In this document: in pieces, positions 22,989 through 30,251 of the stretch
Numbering within the stretch: the first letter of the stretch is position 1
Layout of the letters: every line of letters begins with the position of its first letter
Made by a program: the position numbers and the translations under genes
From: an uncultured Synergistales bacterium
GTDB lineage: Bacteria; Synergistota; Synergistia; Synergistales; Aminobacteriaceae
NCBI GenBank assembly: GCA_905233455.1
Contig: CAJOES010000010.1
Span: forward strand, 1-35,036
Length of the DNA: 35,036 nucleotides
Reading direction: 5' to 3'
Notes under the pieces: generated by a model
Database searches by the model: none
Seen by the model: the letters and a program-made list of their open reading frames with translations, nothing else
Told to the model about the DNA's origin: nothing

Positions 22989-24354
22989 TGTCTGGTCTCT
23001 TGCATTCGGGGGAATAGTAGGCTGGGGATCTTTCGTGATGCCCGGCACAGTCTTTCTGAAACGCGCCGGGACTTTAGGGACTCTGATCGCTATGGAAACT
23101 GCGGCGTTAATCATGCTCATAATGTCATACAACTATGCTTACATGCTCAAGCGTTACCCCGTATCCGGCGGTGAAGTCGTCTACGCAAAACGTTCTTTCG
23201 GAAAGACTCACGGCTTTATATGCGCGTGGTTCATGAGCCTCTGCTATATCTGCATAATTCCTATGAATGCTACTGCTTTATGCCTCGTCTTCAGGGCAGC
23301 AGCCGGGAATCTCTTTCAGTTTGGCTTTCATTACGTGATTGCGGGGTATGATATTTACTTCGGCGAGATGGTTCTTGCCCTTTCCGCACTATTCTTCTTT
23401 GCGTATGTATGCTCCCTTCCTGTCAGTGTTGCCGGCAAAATGCAGACGGTGTTTGCCGGTTTCCTCTTGGGAGGGGTATTAGTCATCCTTGCCGGGGTAA
23501 TATTCGACACAAGCATAACATCATCAAAGCTCCTGCCCATGTTCCACCCGAAAGACTCATCGCACGGAAGCTATGCCGCACAGGTTATCTCCGTCCTTGT
23601 AGTAGCTCCGTGGGCATTCGTGGGGTTCGACATAGTGCCGAAAGTCGCCGAAGAGTCCGCATTCCCTGCCGAACGGGGCAAAAGCATAATGGACTCTGCA
23701 ATATTGTGCGGAGGTTTCGTGTATGTCGTCCTTGCACTGATTGCCGCCTCCGGGACTCACGACAGCTATTCCGGCTGGGTTGAGTACGTCGGCGCGCTCC
23801 CGGAACTCTCAGGAATCTCCGGCATTGCGACATTCTCTGCGGCACACAGGGTTCTCGGCAGTGCTGGTGCAGTCATCATCAGTATTGCGGCATTGATGGC
23901 CATGCTGACGGGCATTCTTGCGTTCTATACAGCAACAAGCAGACTCCTTTACGCTATATCCGGCGAGGGTATGCTGCCGTCATGGTTCGGCGAACTGAAT
24001 CACAACAGCGTCCCGTTCAATGCAGTGAAATTCTGCCTGATAGTGTCTGCTTTGGCTCCCTTTGCCGGACGAAACGCACTGGGCTGGACCGTCGATATGT
24101 CATCAATCGGCGGTGCTGTAAGCCTTGCGTACACGTCCCTTGCTTCCGTACACTTCGCGCTCAAGGAGAAACGCACGGACATGATGATTTTCGGGAGCGT
24201 GGGTTTCGTGTTCTCACTCATGTTTGCACTGCTCCTGCTCATCCCGGTTAAAGGCTTGGACTGCTCGCTTGAAGGCCCGTCATATATCCTGCTGGCTGTA
24301 TGGGTTGTGCTGGGATTCATCTTCTGGAGAAGGACACTCAGGAACAAGCATTAA
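22942..24354 (+). CDS. APC-superfamily amino-acid permease, copy 2
   Basis: A 470-residue paralogue of the preceding permease, with the same 12-span layout. Matching blocks are NVWSLAFGGIVGWGSFVMPG, VSGGEVVYAKRSFGKTHGF, VGFDIVPKVAEESAFPAERG and FYTATSRLLYAISGEGMLPS. The pair is therefore an old tandem duplication that has diverged throughout. Its AGGAG ribosome binding site and the first 15 codons lie inside copy 1 in another frame, so translation is coupled. The substrate may differ between the copies; nothing here shows it. Confidence 0.88.
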   Translation: MSESKPKLQKKLTLLNVWSLAFGGIVGWGSFVMPGTVFLKRAGTLGTLIAMETAALIMLIMSYNYAYMLKRYPVSGGEVVYAKRSFGKTHGFICAWFMSLCYICIIPMNATALCLVFRAAAGNLFQFGFHYVIAGYDIYFGEMVLALSALFFFAYVCSLPVSVAGKMQTVFAGFLLGGVLVILAGVIFDTSITSSKLLPMFHPKDSSHGSYAAQVISVLVVAPWAFVGFDIVPKVAEESAFPAERGKSIMDSAILCGGFVYVVLALIAASGTHDSYSGWVEYVGALPELSGISGIATFSAAHRVLGSAGAVIISIAALMAMLTGILAFYTATSRLLYAISGEGMLPSWFGELNHNSVPFNAVKFCLIVSALAPFAGRNALGWTVDMSSIGGAVSLAYTSLASVHFALKEKRTDMMIFGSVGFVFSLMFALLLLIPVKGLDCSLEGPSYILLAVWVVLGFIFWRRTLRNKH

Positions 24355-24439
24355 TCCTGTTCTGCCGGGCTTCATCACCTGCTGATTTTTCATCCCTGCC
24401 TGATACAATTTACCCTACATTCATCAAGGAGGATATATC

Positions 24440-27184
24440 ATGGCGGCAGAAAATTTCTCACAGCGTTGGCAGGGCAAAGGCGATGAACTCAGCGACACTC
24501 AAATATTCTGGGTTGAGTTCCTTCACGACATCTTAGGCATTCAGAACCCTACGCTGTATATACAGTTCGAAAAACGCGTTGAACTCTCTCACATCAGCTT
24601 CATTGATGCCTATATCCCCTCAACAGGCATAATCATTGAGCAGAAATCTTCAGGGACTGACCTCGACAAGCCCCAGCTTCAATCCGACGGCACTAATATC
24701 ACTCCCTTTGAGCAGGCCAAGAGGTATTATGACTGGCTGCCGTTATCACAGCGCGGAAGGTTCATCATCGTCTGCAGCTTTCAGGAACTCCGCATTCACG
24801 ACATGGAGCACCCCAAAGACGCACCCGAAATCATCACCCTTGAAGCCCTCCCGGCAGAACGGCAGAAGCTCGCATTCCTCGTAGACACGGAAAAACCCGC
24901 ACCCAAAGAGATACTTGAAGTTCAGCTTTCAGTCAGGGCAGGGGAGCTTATAGGCAGGCTCTATGATGCACTGCTTGAACGCTACATAAACCCAAAAGAC
25001 AAAGACTCACAGAGAAGCCTCAACGTATTCTGCGTCCGTATGGTCTTCCTGCTGTATGCTGAAGACGCAGGATTATTCGCTAAATCACAGTTCCATGACT
25101 ACCTCAAAGCGCATCAGAACTCCGCACGCGATGCACTCCGGAAGCTGTTTGCCGTGCTCAGCCAGAAACCGGAAGAGCGGGATCCCTACCTTGAGGCAGA
25201 ACTTCAGGACTTCCCTTACGTCAACGGCGGGCTGTTCGCTGAAAGTGATATTGAACTCCCCCAGCTTGACGGCGAACCATTGCGCATAATCCTTGAGGAG
25301 ATGAGCGAGGGCTTTGACTGGTCAGGCATATCACCGGCAATATTCGGCGCGGTATTCGAGTCCACGCTCAACCCGGAGACACGGCACACAGGAGGTATGC
25401 ACTACACTTCCCTTGAGAACATTCACAGGGTAATTGACCCGCTCATCATGACGGAACTGAATGAAGAACTCAATGCGTTAATCCCGCTCCCGGCATCACG
25501 CGTCAGGACTCAGAAATTACGCGCACTCCAGAAGAAGCTCGGCACGCTGAAATTCTTTGACCCGGCCTGCGGTTCCGGGAACTTCCTCACAGAAGCATAC
25601 TTGTCTTTGCGCAGGCTGGAGAACAGGATACTTGCAGAACTCTCAAAGCAGATTTCATTCACCGACACCGAAGAAGAGACCGCAATACGGGTATCCATCT
25701 CGCAGTTTTACGGCATAGAGATAAACGACTTTGCTGTTTCTGTTGCGCGCACGGCCTTATGGATTGCAGAGGCTCAGATGTGGAACGAGACGAAATCAAT
25801 CGTGCACTTCTACGGAGACCTCCTGCCCCTGAAATCCTACAGCAATATTCTTGAGGCAGACGCTCTATCGGCTGACTGGAGCACCGTAATCACTCCCGGC
25901 GAAAACGTATTCATCACCGGCAACCCTCCGTACTTGGGATATTCCTCACAGTCAAAAGACCAGAAGAAACAGACTGCGGAAATATGCGGAACGGGCAAAA
26001 TAGATTACGTTTCATGCTGGTACTACAAAGCATCACGCTTCATTCAGGGAACAAGGGCAAGGGCAGCTTTCGTGTCGACGAACTCAATCACTCAGGGCGA
26101 ACAGGTCAGCATGGTCTTCAAGCCACTGTATGAGAAGCTCGGCATACACATAGACTTTGCATATACTAGTTTTTTATGGGACAGCGAGGCGGACGAGAAA
26201 GCACAGGTTGAGGTTGTAGTTATAGGCTTCAACGCTGTTCGTGAGGAAGAAGGCCCGGAAAGGCAGAAGCGTCTCTTCCGTCCCGACGGCAGAGTCAGGC
26301 TCGTGGACAACATTAATTTTTATCTTGCCGCTGCCCCTAATGTGTTTGCGGAAGCACGGCCTCATGCCATGCGGAAAGATACGCCTGATGCAAAAAGAGG
26401 GAGTCAGGCTACAGACGGGGGAAATCTTATTATGACGGAGGAGGAGATGAAGGAACTGGTTAAAGCGAACCCGTTAGCAGAAAAATTTATACGTCTTTTT
26501 ATGATGGGTGTAGATTTTATTCGTAATACGGCGCGTTACTGTTTATGGTTGCTTGGTGCAAGCCCCCGCGATATTAAACAGTGCCCGAAAGTTATGGAGA
26601 GAATAGAGAAGGTAAAGCAGTTCAGGTTAGCGAGCAAAAAGAAAGCAACACAGAAAAAGGCAGAAACACCGTACTTGTTTGATGAGATAGTTGAATGCAA
26701 GACAGATTATATTGCAATCCCTATAGTATCATCAGGAAAGAGAAGCTATATTCCTATGGGCTGGCTTTCTTCTGAAATAATACCCGGCAACAAACTTTTC
26801 GCTATAGAGAATGCAGAACTGTATCATTTCGGCGTATTAACATCGCGTGTACATATGGCGTGGGTTAGGAGTGTCGGCGGGTATTTCGGGAAAAGCTACA
26901 GCTATATCAACACGGTAGTATACAACACGTTTGTATGGCCTGAACCATCAGCGCGGCAGAAGGCGAGGATAGAGCGAACTGCGCAGATGATACTTGATGC
27001 GAGGGCTGCGCACCCTGAATGCACGTATGCGGATCTGTATGATGATAACGTTATGCCTGCGGATTTGAGGAGGGCGCACAACATGAATGATTCTGCTGTG
27101 TGCAGTGCTTACGGGTGGAGTGATGATACGGAGGAGGAGGAGATAGTATCGAGGCTGTTTGAGCTGTACTATGCCATGAAGTGA
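24440..27184 (+). CDS. MmeI-like type IIL restriction-modification enzyme
   Basis: A single 914-residue protein that both cuts DNA at a distance from its site and methylates adenine in it. The N-terminal nuclease has Asp56 and, ten residues on, EQK (Glu67, Lys69), the D-ExK pattern of MmeI. A helical region follows (to about 330), then the methyltransferase with motif I FDPACGSGNF (373-382) and motif IV NPPY (495-498). The C-terminal target-recognition region (about 650-900) includes GWLSSEIIPGNKLFAI. From about 26440 the codons become visibly richer in T at third positions, as if the recognition region was exchanged. AAGGAGG precedes the ATG. The next gene begins 13 bases downstream. Confidence 0.88.
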   Translation: MAAENFSQRWQGKGDELSDTQIFWVEFLHDILGIQNPTLYIQFEKRVELSHISFIDAYIPSTGIIIEQKSSGTDLDKPQLQSDGTNITPFEQAKRYYDWLPLSQRGRFIIVCSFQELRIHDMEHPKDAPEIITLEALPAERQKLAFLVDTEKPAPKEILEVQLSVRAGELIGRLYDALLERYINPKDKDSQRSLNVFCVRMVFLLYAEDAGLFAKSQFHDYLKAHQNSARDALRKLFAVLSQKPEERDPYLEAELQDFPYVNGGLFAESDIELPQLDGEPLRIILEEMSEGFDWSGISPAIFGAVFESTLNPETRHTGGMHYTSLENIHRVIDPLIMTELNEELNALIPLPASRVRTQKLRALQKKLGTLKFFDPACGSGNFLTEAYLSLRRLENRILAELSKQISFTDTEEETAIRVSISQFYGIEINDFAVSVARTALWIAEAQMWNETKSIVHFYGDLLPLKSYSNILEADALSADWSTVITPGENVFITGNPPYLGYSSQSKDQKKQTAEICGTGKIDYVSCWYYKASRFIQGTRARAAFVSTNSITQGEQVSMVFKPLYEKLGIHIDFAYTSFLWDSEADEKAQVEVVVIGFNAVREEEGPERQKRLFRPDGRVRLVDNINFYLAAAPNVFAEARPHAMRKDTPDAKRGSQATDGGNLIMTEEEMKELVKANPLAEKFIRLFMMGVDFIRNTARYCLWLLGASPRDIKQCPKVMERIEKVKQFRLASKKKATQKKAETPYLFDEIVECKTDYIAIPIVSSGKRSYIPMGWLSSEIIPGNKLFAIENAELYHFGVLTSRVHMAWVRSVGGYFGKSYSYINTVVYNTFVWPEPSARQKARIERTAQMILDARAAHPECTYADLYDDNVMPADLRRAHNMNDSAVCSAYGWSDDTEEEEIVSRLFELYYAMK

Positions 27185-27197
27185 GGAGGTGAGATGA

Positions 27198-27506
27198 ATG
27201 GATGAAGTGAAGGAGCGGAAGGTCATGAAGTGGGCTGAACCTGACCATAAGCTGACGGATGAGGAGATTCATGTGATGCTTGAGACGTTCGACTATGATA
27301 CATGGCTTGCGGAGTTCGACGAGGACGGAGAGTCAATGCCAGTATATGACATGTTCGGGAATCCTACGCGTGATACTTTTGCGGCTATGTATGAGGATGA
27401 ACACGGTCTCGGTGAGGCTATGACTCTTGATGAGCTGTTTGCTGACTGGGACATGCTTAGGGCTGAGGTTGAAGATGAGAGAAATAAAGCAGCGTGCGCC
27501 GTTTAG
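27198..27506 (+). CDS. Acidic antitoxin candidate 1 (partner of YafQ-type toxin)
   Basis: A 102-residue, strongly acidic protein located directly before a YafQ-type toxin, in the place of an antitoxin. Its C-terminal part (PTRDTFAAMYEDEHGLGEAM, then TLDELFADWD) resembles the C-terminal, toxin-covering part of RelB/DinJ antitoxins. The N-terminal 50 residues (KLTDEEIHVMLETFDYDTWL) do not look like the usual ribbon-helix-helix DNA-binding domain. A paralogue sits after the toxin (27793-28101), with about 45 identical residues by hand alignment. AGGAGGTGAG precedes the ATG. Its last 32 bases overlap the toxin start. Antitoxin function is inferred from position and C-terminal pattern. Confidence 0.65.
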   Translation: MDEVKERKVMKWAEPDHKLTDEEIHVMLETFDYDTWLAEFDEDGESMPVYDMFGNPTRDTFAAMYEDEHGLGEAMTLDELFADWDMLRAEVEDERNKAACAV

Positions 27507-27762
27507 ACGTGATTTGAAGCGTGAACTTAGGGGTGTATATTCCGGTGTTCTGCAGAAGGGCGGGGAGCTTGAACATATTGCTGCGCTTCTGCGGAATGAT
27601 ATACCCCTTCCGCCTAAGTATAGGGATCATCAGCTTCGTGGCAAGTGGGAAGGCTGCCGGGAATGTCATATCAGGCCGGATCTTTTGCTGGTGTACAGGT
27701 ATGAAGGAGACTGGCTGGTACTTGAGCGGCTTGGGAGTCATGCGGAGATTTTCGGGCTGTGA
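27475..27762 (+). CDS. YafQ-family type II toxin (mRNA interferase)
   Basis: A 95-residue RelE-superfamily toxin predicted to cleave mRNA on the ribosome. The YafQ signature is clear: PLPPKYRDHQLRGKWEGCRE then CHIRPDLLLVYRYEGDWL and a GSHAEIFGL end. The residues corresponding to the E. coli YafQ active-site set are His52, His65, Asp69, His89 and Phe93 (each two higher than in E. coli); the Trp at the next site is Leu70. The start at 27475 lies inside the antitoxin gene and gives the usual family length; the longer frame is rejected. It appears intact. Confidence 0.9.
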   Translation: MREIKQRAPFRRDLKRELRGVYSGVLQKGGELEHIAALLRNDIPLPPKYRDHQLRGKWEGCRECHIRPDLLLVYRYEGDWLVLERLGSHAEIFGL

Positions 27763-27792
27763 GTTTGCGCACTATGGGAGGAGGTGAGGATT

Positions 27793-28101
27793 ATGGATGA
27801 AGTGATTGAGAGGCCGAAGCAGAGCTATGTATTTGACCGGAAGCTCAGTGATGATGAGATTGAAGAACTCATAGAGAATTACGACTATGACCCGAAATAT
27901 CTTGACCCGGATTATGATGACGGCGGGACGGAGCTTGACCCGGTATATGACAGGTTCGGCAACCCTACGGAATCGCTGATTCGTGCGCTGTATGAGGACA
28001 GGCACGACATAGGGAGCGAACCTATGACGCTTGATGAGTTTTTTGCTGAACTGAATGAACTGCGGGCTGAGGCTGACAATGCGAGAGATAAAACGGCGTA
28101 A
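27793..28101 (+). CDS. Acidic antitoxin candidate 2, paralogue of 27198-27506
   Basis: A 102-residue acidic protein of the same length as candidate 1 and clearly its paralogue: shared blocks include MDEV, PVYD, FGNPT, YED, MTLDE and LRAE. It has KLSDDEIEELIENYDYDPKY in place of the first copy's helix and no obvious DNA-binding domain. The ATG at 27793 has GGAGGAGGTGAGG upstream; an in-frame GTG nine bases earlier is less likely. Its end overlaps the first codons of a toxin-like frame that decays at once. It may be an orphan antitoxin that protects against the first toxin or against related plasmid- or phage-borne toxins. Confidence 0.65.
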   Translation: MDEVIERPKQSYVFDRKLSDDEIEELIENYDYDPKYLDPDYDDGGTELDPVYDRFGNPTESLIRALYEDRHDIGSEPMTLDEFFAELNELRAEADNARDKTA

Positions 28102-28174
28102 CGAATTTAAGCTAAACTTTACACATAAAAAAATTCCCCCTGCCTTTTGCGACAAGGGGAATAATTTTAGTTGA
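28079..28174 (+). pseudogene. Vestigial start of a second YafQ-type toxin
   Basis: A 31-codon frame begins ATG inside the end of antitoxin candidate 2, in the same relative place as the toxin start in the first module. Its first residues MREIKRRNEFKLNF compare with MREIKQRAPFRRDL of the intact toxin at 27475. After that the similarity ends and the frame runs into the rplS terminator. I read this as the remnant of a second toxin gene removed by deletion. The matched stretch is short, so chance similarity cannot be fully excluded. Confidence 0.55.
28127..28162 (-). terminator. Terminator of the ylxM-rplS operon
   Basis: On the minus strand a stem formed by plus positions 28153-28162 and 28133-28142 (one mismatch) is followed by seven T (plus-strand A at 28127-28133). 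It lies just after the rplS stop and overlaps the decayed toxin on the other strand. Confidence 0.8.
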
Positions 28175-28520
28175 ACTTTCTGCGTTCCTTGATCCTTGCT
28201 GCCTTCCCGCTGAGTTTGCGCAGGTAATACAGCTTTGCCCTTCTGACTTTTCCCTGCCTCTGAACTTCAACCTTGTCGATTGACGGGCAGTGAACCGGGA
28301 AAATTCTTTCCACGCCGACACCGTTCGAGATCTTGCGCACCGTGAAAGTTTCATCGAGGCCTCCGTGCTGTCTGGCAATGACTATGCCCTCAAAGACCTG
28401 TATACGCTCCCTAGTGCCTTCCTTAATCTTTACGTGCACCTTCAGAGTATCCCCCGGCCTGAAGTCCGGCAGCGGGTTTTCCCTGTAATAATTCTTCTGT
28501 ACTAAATCTACTGCGTTCAA
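28167..28520 (-). CDS. rplS: 50S ribosomal protein L19
   Basis: L19 lies at the 30S-50S interface. It is 117 residues long. Signature segments: [55 protein letters not shown] and the end [20 protein letters not shown]. The start is TTG with AGGAGG ten bases upstream. It is the last gene of the minus-strand operon and is separated from trmD by 24 bases. Confidence 0.97.
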   Translation of the reverse strand: MNAVDLVQKNYYRENPLPDFRPGDTLKVHVKIKEGTRERIQVFEGIVIARQHGGLDETFTVRKISNGVGVERIFPVHCPSIDKVEVQRQGKVRRAKLYYLRKLSGKAARIKERRKFN

Positions 28521-28544
28521 TTTCGTGTGTCCTCCTGTAGTTAT

Positions 28545-29663
28545 TCAACGCTTTCCTAAAAACCTGTCTAACGCTGTCCCTATGCGTATATTCAGCGGAA
28601 CAGTGCTGCTATGTTCATGAATATAGCCCGAAATGCCTTCAGTCCCCTCAAAGTCCGAATCATTCTGCGCAAACACGAAAAGTATATTTCCTTCATGTTC
28701 CAGGCACCTGCGCTTGACCTCTAAGCTGTGCTGTGAGTTTATGCCCGCCTCTGCAAGCACCTTCACCGTTAGAGTGCCCGGCTCCTGAAGTTTTCTGATG
28801 CTTCCGGTAATTTTTGCCTCCGGATATGATGCCTTCAGTGCCTCCCGAAGTTCCCGCGTGTGTGCGATCACATGCGGCCTTCCGAGTTCATACGCCCTGC
28901 AGAGCTCCGGGACTCCTGCAAGTTCTGCGCCCTCATCACCTGCAATCACTGCGACATTCACCGAACCCGAAAGATATTCGCGGATTGATGCCCTCGCTAT
29001 GAGGTCAGGACGGCGGGTCAGAGTCCTGCATACTGCTTCATGCCGTCTCCACTGCCTGACTGATTCCCGATTGCCGGACAGCAGAACTTCAGGAACATTC
29101 ATACCCTCCCATTCTGCCGGTCTGGTGTAGCTGGGATTGTCGAGCATTCCCCGGTAGAATGAGTCTTCCACCACTGCACCGGACTTGCCGACAACTCCGG
29201 GAATCAGGCGCATCATGGCATCAAGAAGCATCATTGCCGGGATTTCTCCGCCCGTCAGAACGCAGTCCCCTGCACATATCTCAAGGTCAACATATTTCTG
29301 CGTGAAGCGTTCGTCAATGCCCTCATAGTGCCCGCATATGATAATAACGTGTTCCTGGCGTGCAAGAGTCTCTATGATCTCCTGACTGACCATGACTCCC
29401 TGCGGCGAAGGATATACCACGAACGGTTTTACGCCGTCAATGCGTGATGCGTCTAATGCGTCCTTGAGTTGCGGAGCGGCGTACAGCATTCCGCCCGAAC
29501 CGAAAGCATAATCGTCCAGCTGCCTGTAATTACCCCGCCCGAAATCGCGGAGATTCACGAGATTTGCGCCGACAAGCCCGCCTGATAGTGCCCTCCCTGA
29601 AATGCTCGTAGTCATGAAGCTGGCGAACATCTCAGGGAATGCGGTTATTATGCTAACGTTAAT
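28545..29663 (-). CDS. trmD: tRNA (guanine37-N1)-methyltransferase TrmD fused to a second SPOUT-like domain
   Basis: TrmD makes m1G37 in tRNAs and so prevents +1 frameshifting. Residues 1-232 are a full TrmD with GHYEGIDER (111-119), AGDCVLTGGEIPAMMLLDAM and YTRPAEWEGMNVPEVLLSGN. Residues 234-372 are an added domain (VNVAVIAGDEGAELAGV to GTALDRFLGKR) whose layout resembles the Methyltrn_RNA_4 family, a SPOUT protein encoded next to trmD in Thermotoga. No ATG, GTG or TTG gives a full N-terminus: the first ATG (29630) removes eleven residues of the first strand. An ATT at 29663, six bases after GAGGATT's GAGGA, gives NVSIITAFPEMF, exactly aligned with the family start. The gene therefore probably starts at AUU. 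Confidence 0.88.
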   Translation of the reverse strand: MNVSIITAFPEMFASFMTTSISGRALSGGLVGANLVNLRDFGRGNYRQLDDYAFGSGGMLYAAPQLKDALDASRIDGVKPFVVYPSPQGVMVSQEIIETLARQEHVIIICGHYEGIDERFTQKYVDLEICAGDCVLTGGEIPAMMLLDAMMRLIPGVVGKSGAVVEDSFYRGMLDNPSYTRPAEWEGMNVPEVLLSGNRESVRQWRRHEAVCRTLTRRPDLIARASIREYLSGSVNVAVIAGDEGAELAGVPELCRAYELGRPHVIAHTRELREALKASYPEAKITGSIRKLQEPGTLTVKVLAEAGINSQHSLEVKRRCLEHEGNILFVFAQNDSDFEGTEGISGYIHEHSSTVPLNIRIGTALDRFLGKR

Positions 29664-29665
29664 GA

Positions 29666-29908
29666 CTAATCCTCGACGATGTCAACATCAACCCTCTCTC
29701 CGGCCTTAACTGCTGCCGCTTTGGCCAACAGCCGGATAGCGTTGATCGTTGCTCCTCTCTTCCCGATTACTCTCCCCACGTCCTCATGGGCAACCCGAAT
29801 CAGGATTTTACTTCCGCCTTCACCCTCGCTGCTTTCTACCTCTACTGTGTCAGGCTGCGTAACAAGGTGTTTGACGATAAACTCTACAAGCTCTTTGTAA
29901 TTGACCAT
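29666..29908 (-). CDS. khpA: KH-domain RNA-binding protein KhpA
   Basis: A small KH-domain protein of 80 residues (formerly YlqC), which with KhpB binds RNA and affects cell division and length in Gram-positive bacteria. The KH core is plain: SKILIRVAHEDVGRVIGKRG, with the GxxG loop GKRG (49-52), followed by INAIRLLAKAAAVKAGERV. The stop lies two bases before the putative AUU start of trmD, and rpsP is 44 bases upstream. AGGAGGTG precedes the ATG. Confidence 0.95.
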   Translation of the reverse strand: MVNYKELVEFIVKHLVTQPDTVEVESSEGEGGSKILIRVAHEDVGRVIGKRGATINAIRLLAKAAAVKAGERVDVDIVED

Positions 29909-29952
29909 TAAAGTGGCACCTCCTGTTTTATTCGCGGTCTACGATGAAAGAA

Positions 29953-30222
29953 TTAATTTTCTTCAGTGTTCTTAAATTTGTCCCAGATTCCCTGCTTTTT
30001 TAAAAGCCCGCGCGCCGTGTCCGAAGGTAATGCTCCATTCTTCAGCCAGTAAAGGGCACGCTCCTCATTGATAGTAACAGATGCAGGATCAATCATCGGG
30101 TTATACGTCCCTATAAGCTCGATAAACTTCCCGTCTCTGGGTGAACGTGAATCTGCTACAACAAGTCTGTAGAAAGGAGCTTTTTTCCTGCCCTGACGCG
30201 ACAAACGAATCTTTACCGCCAT
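29953..30222 (-). CDS. rpsP: 30S ribosomal protein S16
   Basis: S16 is an early-assembly protein of the small subunit. It is 89 residues long. The family start [20 protein letters not shown] and [20 protein letters not shown] are present, as is [27 protein letters not shown] lies upstream of the ATG. It sits between ffh and khpA as in many Gram-positive bacteria. rimM, which usually follows, is not here. Confidence 0.97.
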   Translation of the reverse strand: MAVKIRLSRQGRKKAPFYRLVVADSRSPRDGKFIELIGTYNPMIDPASVTINEERALYWLKNGALPSDTARGLLKKQGIWDKFKNTEEN

Positions 30223-30251
30223 TCTATGATTTGCACCTCCTATAAAGATTT

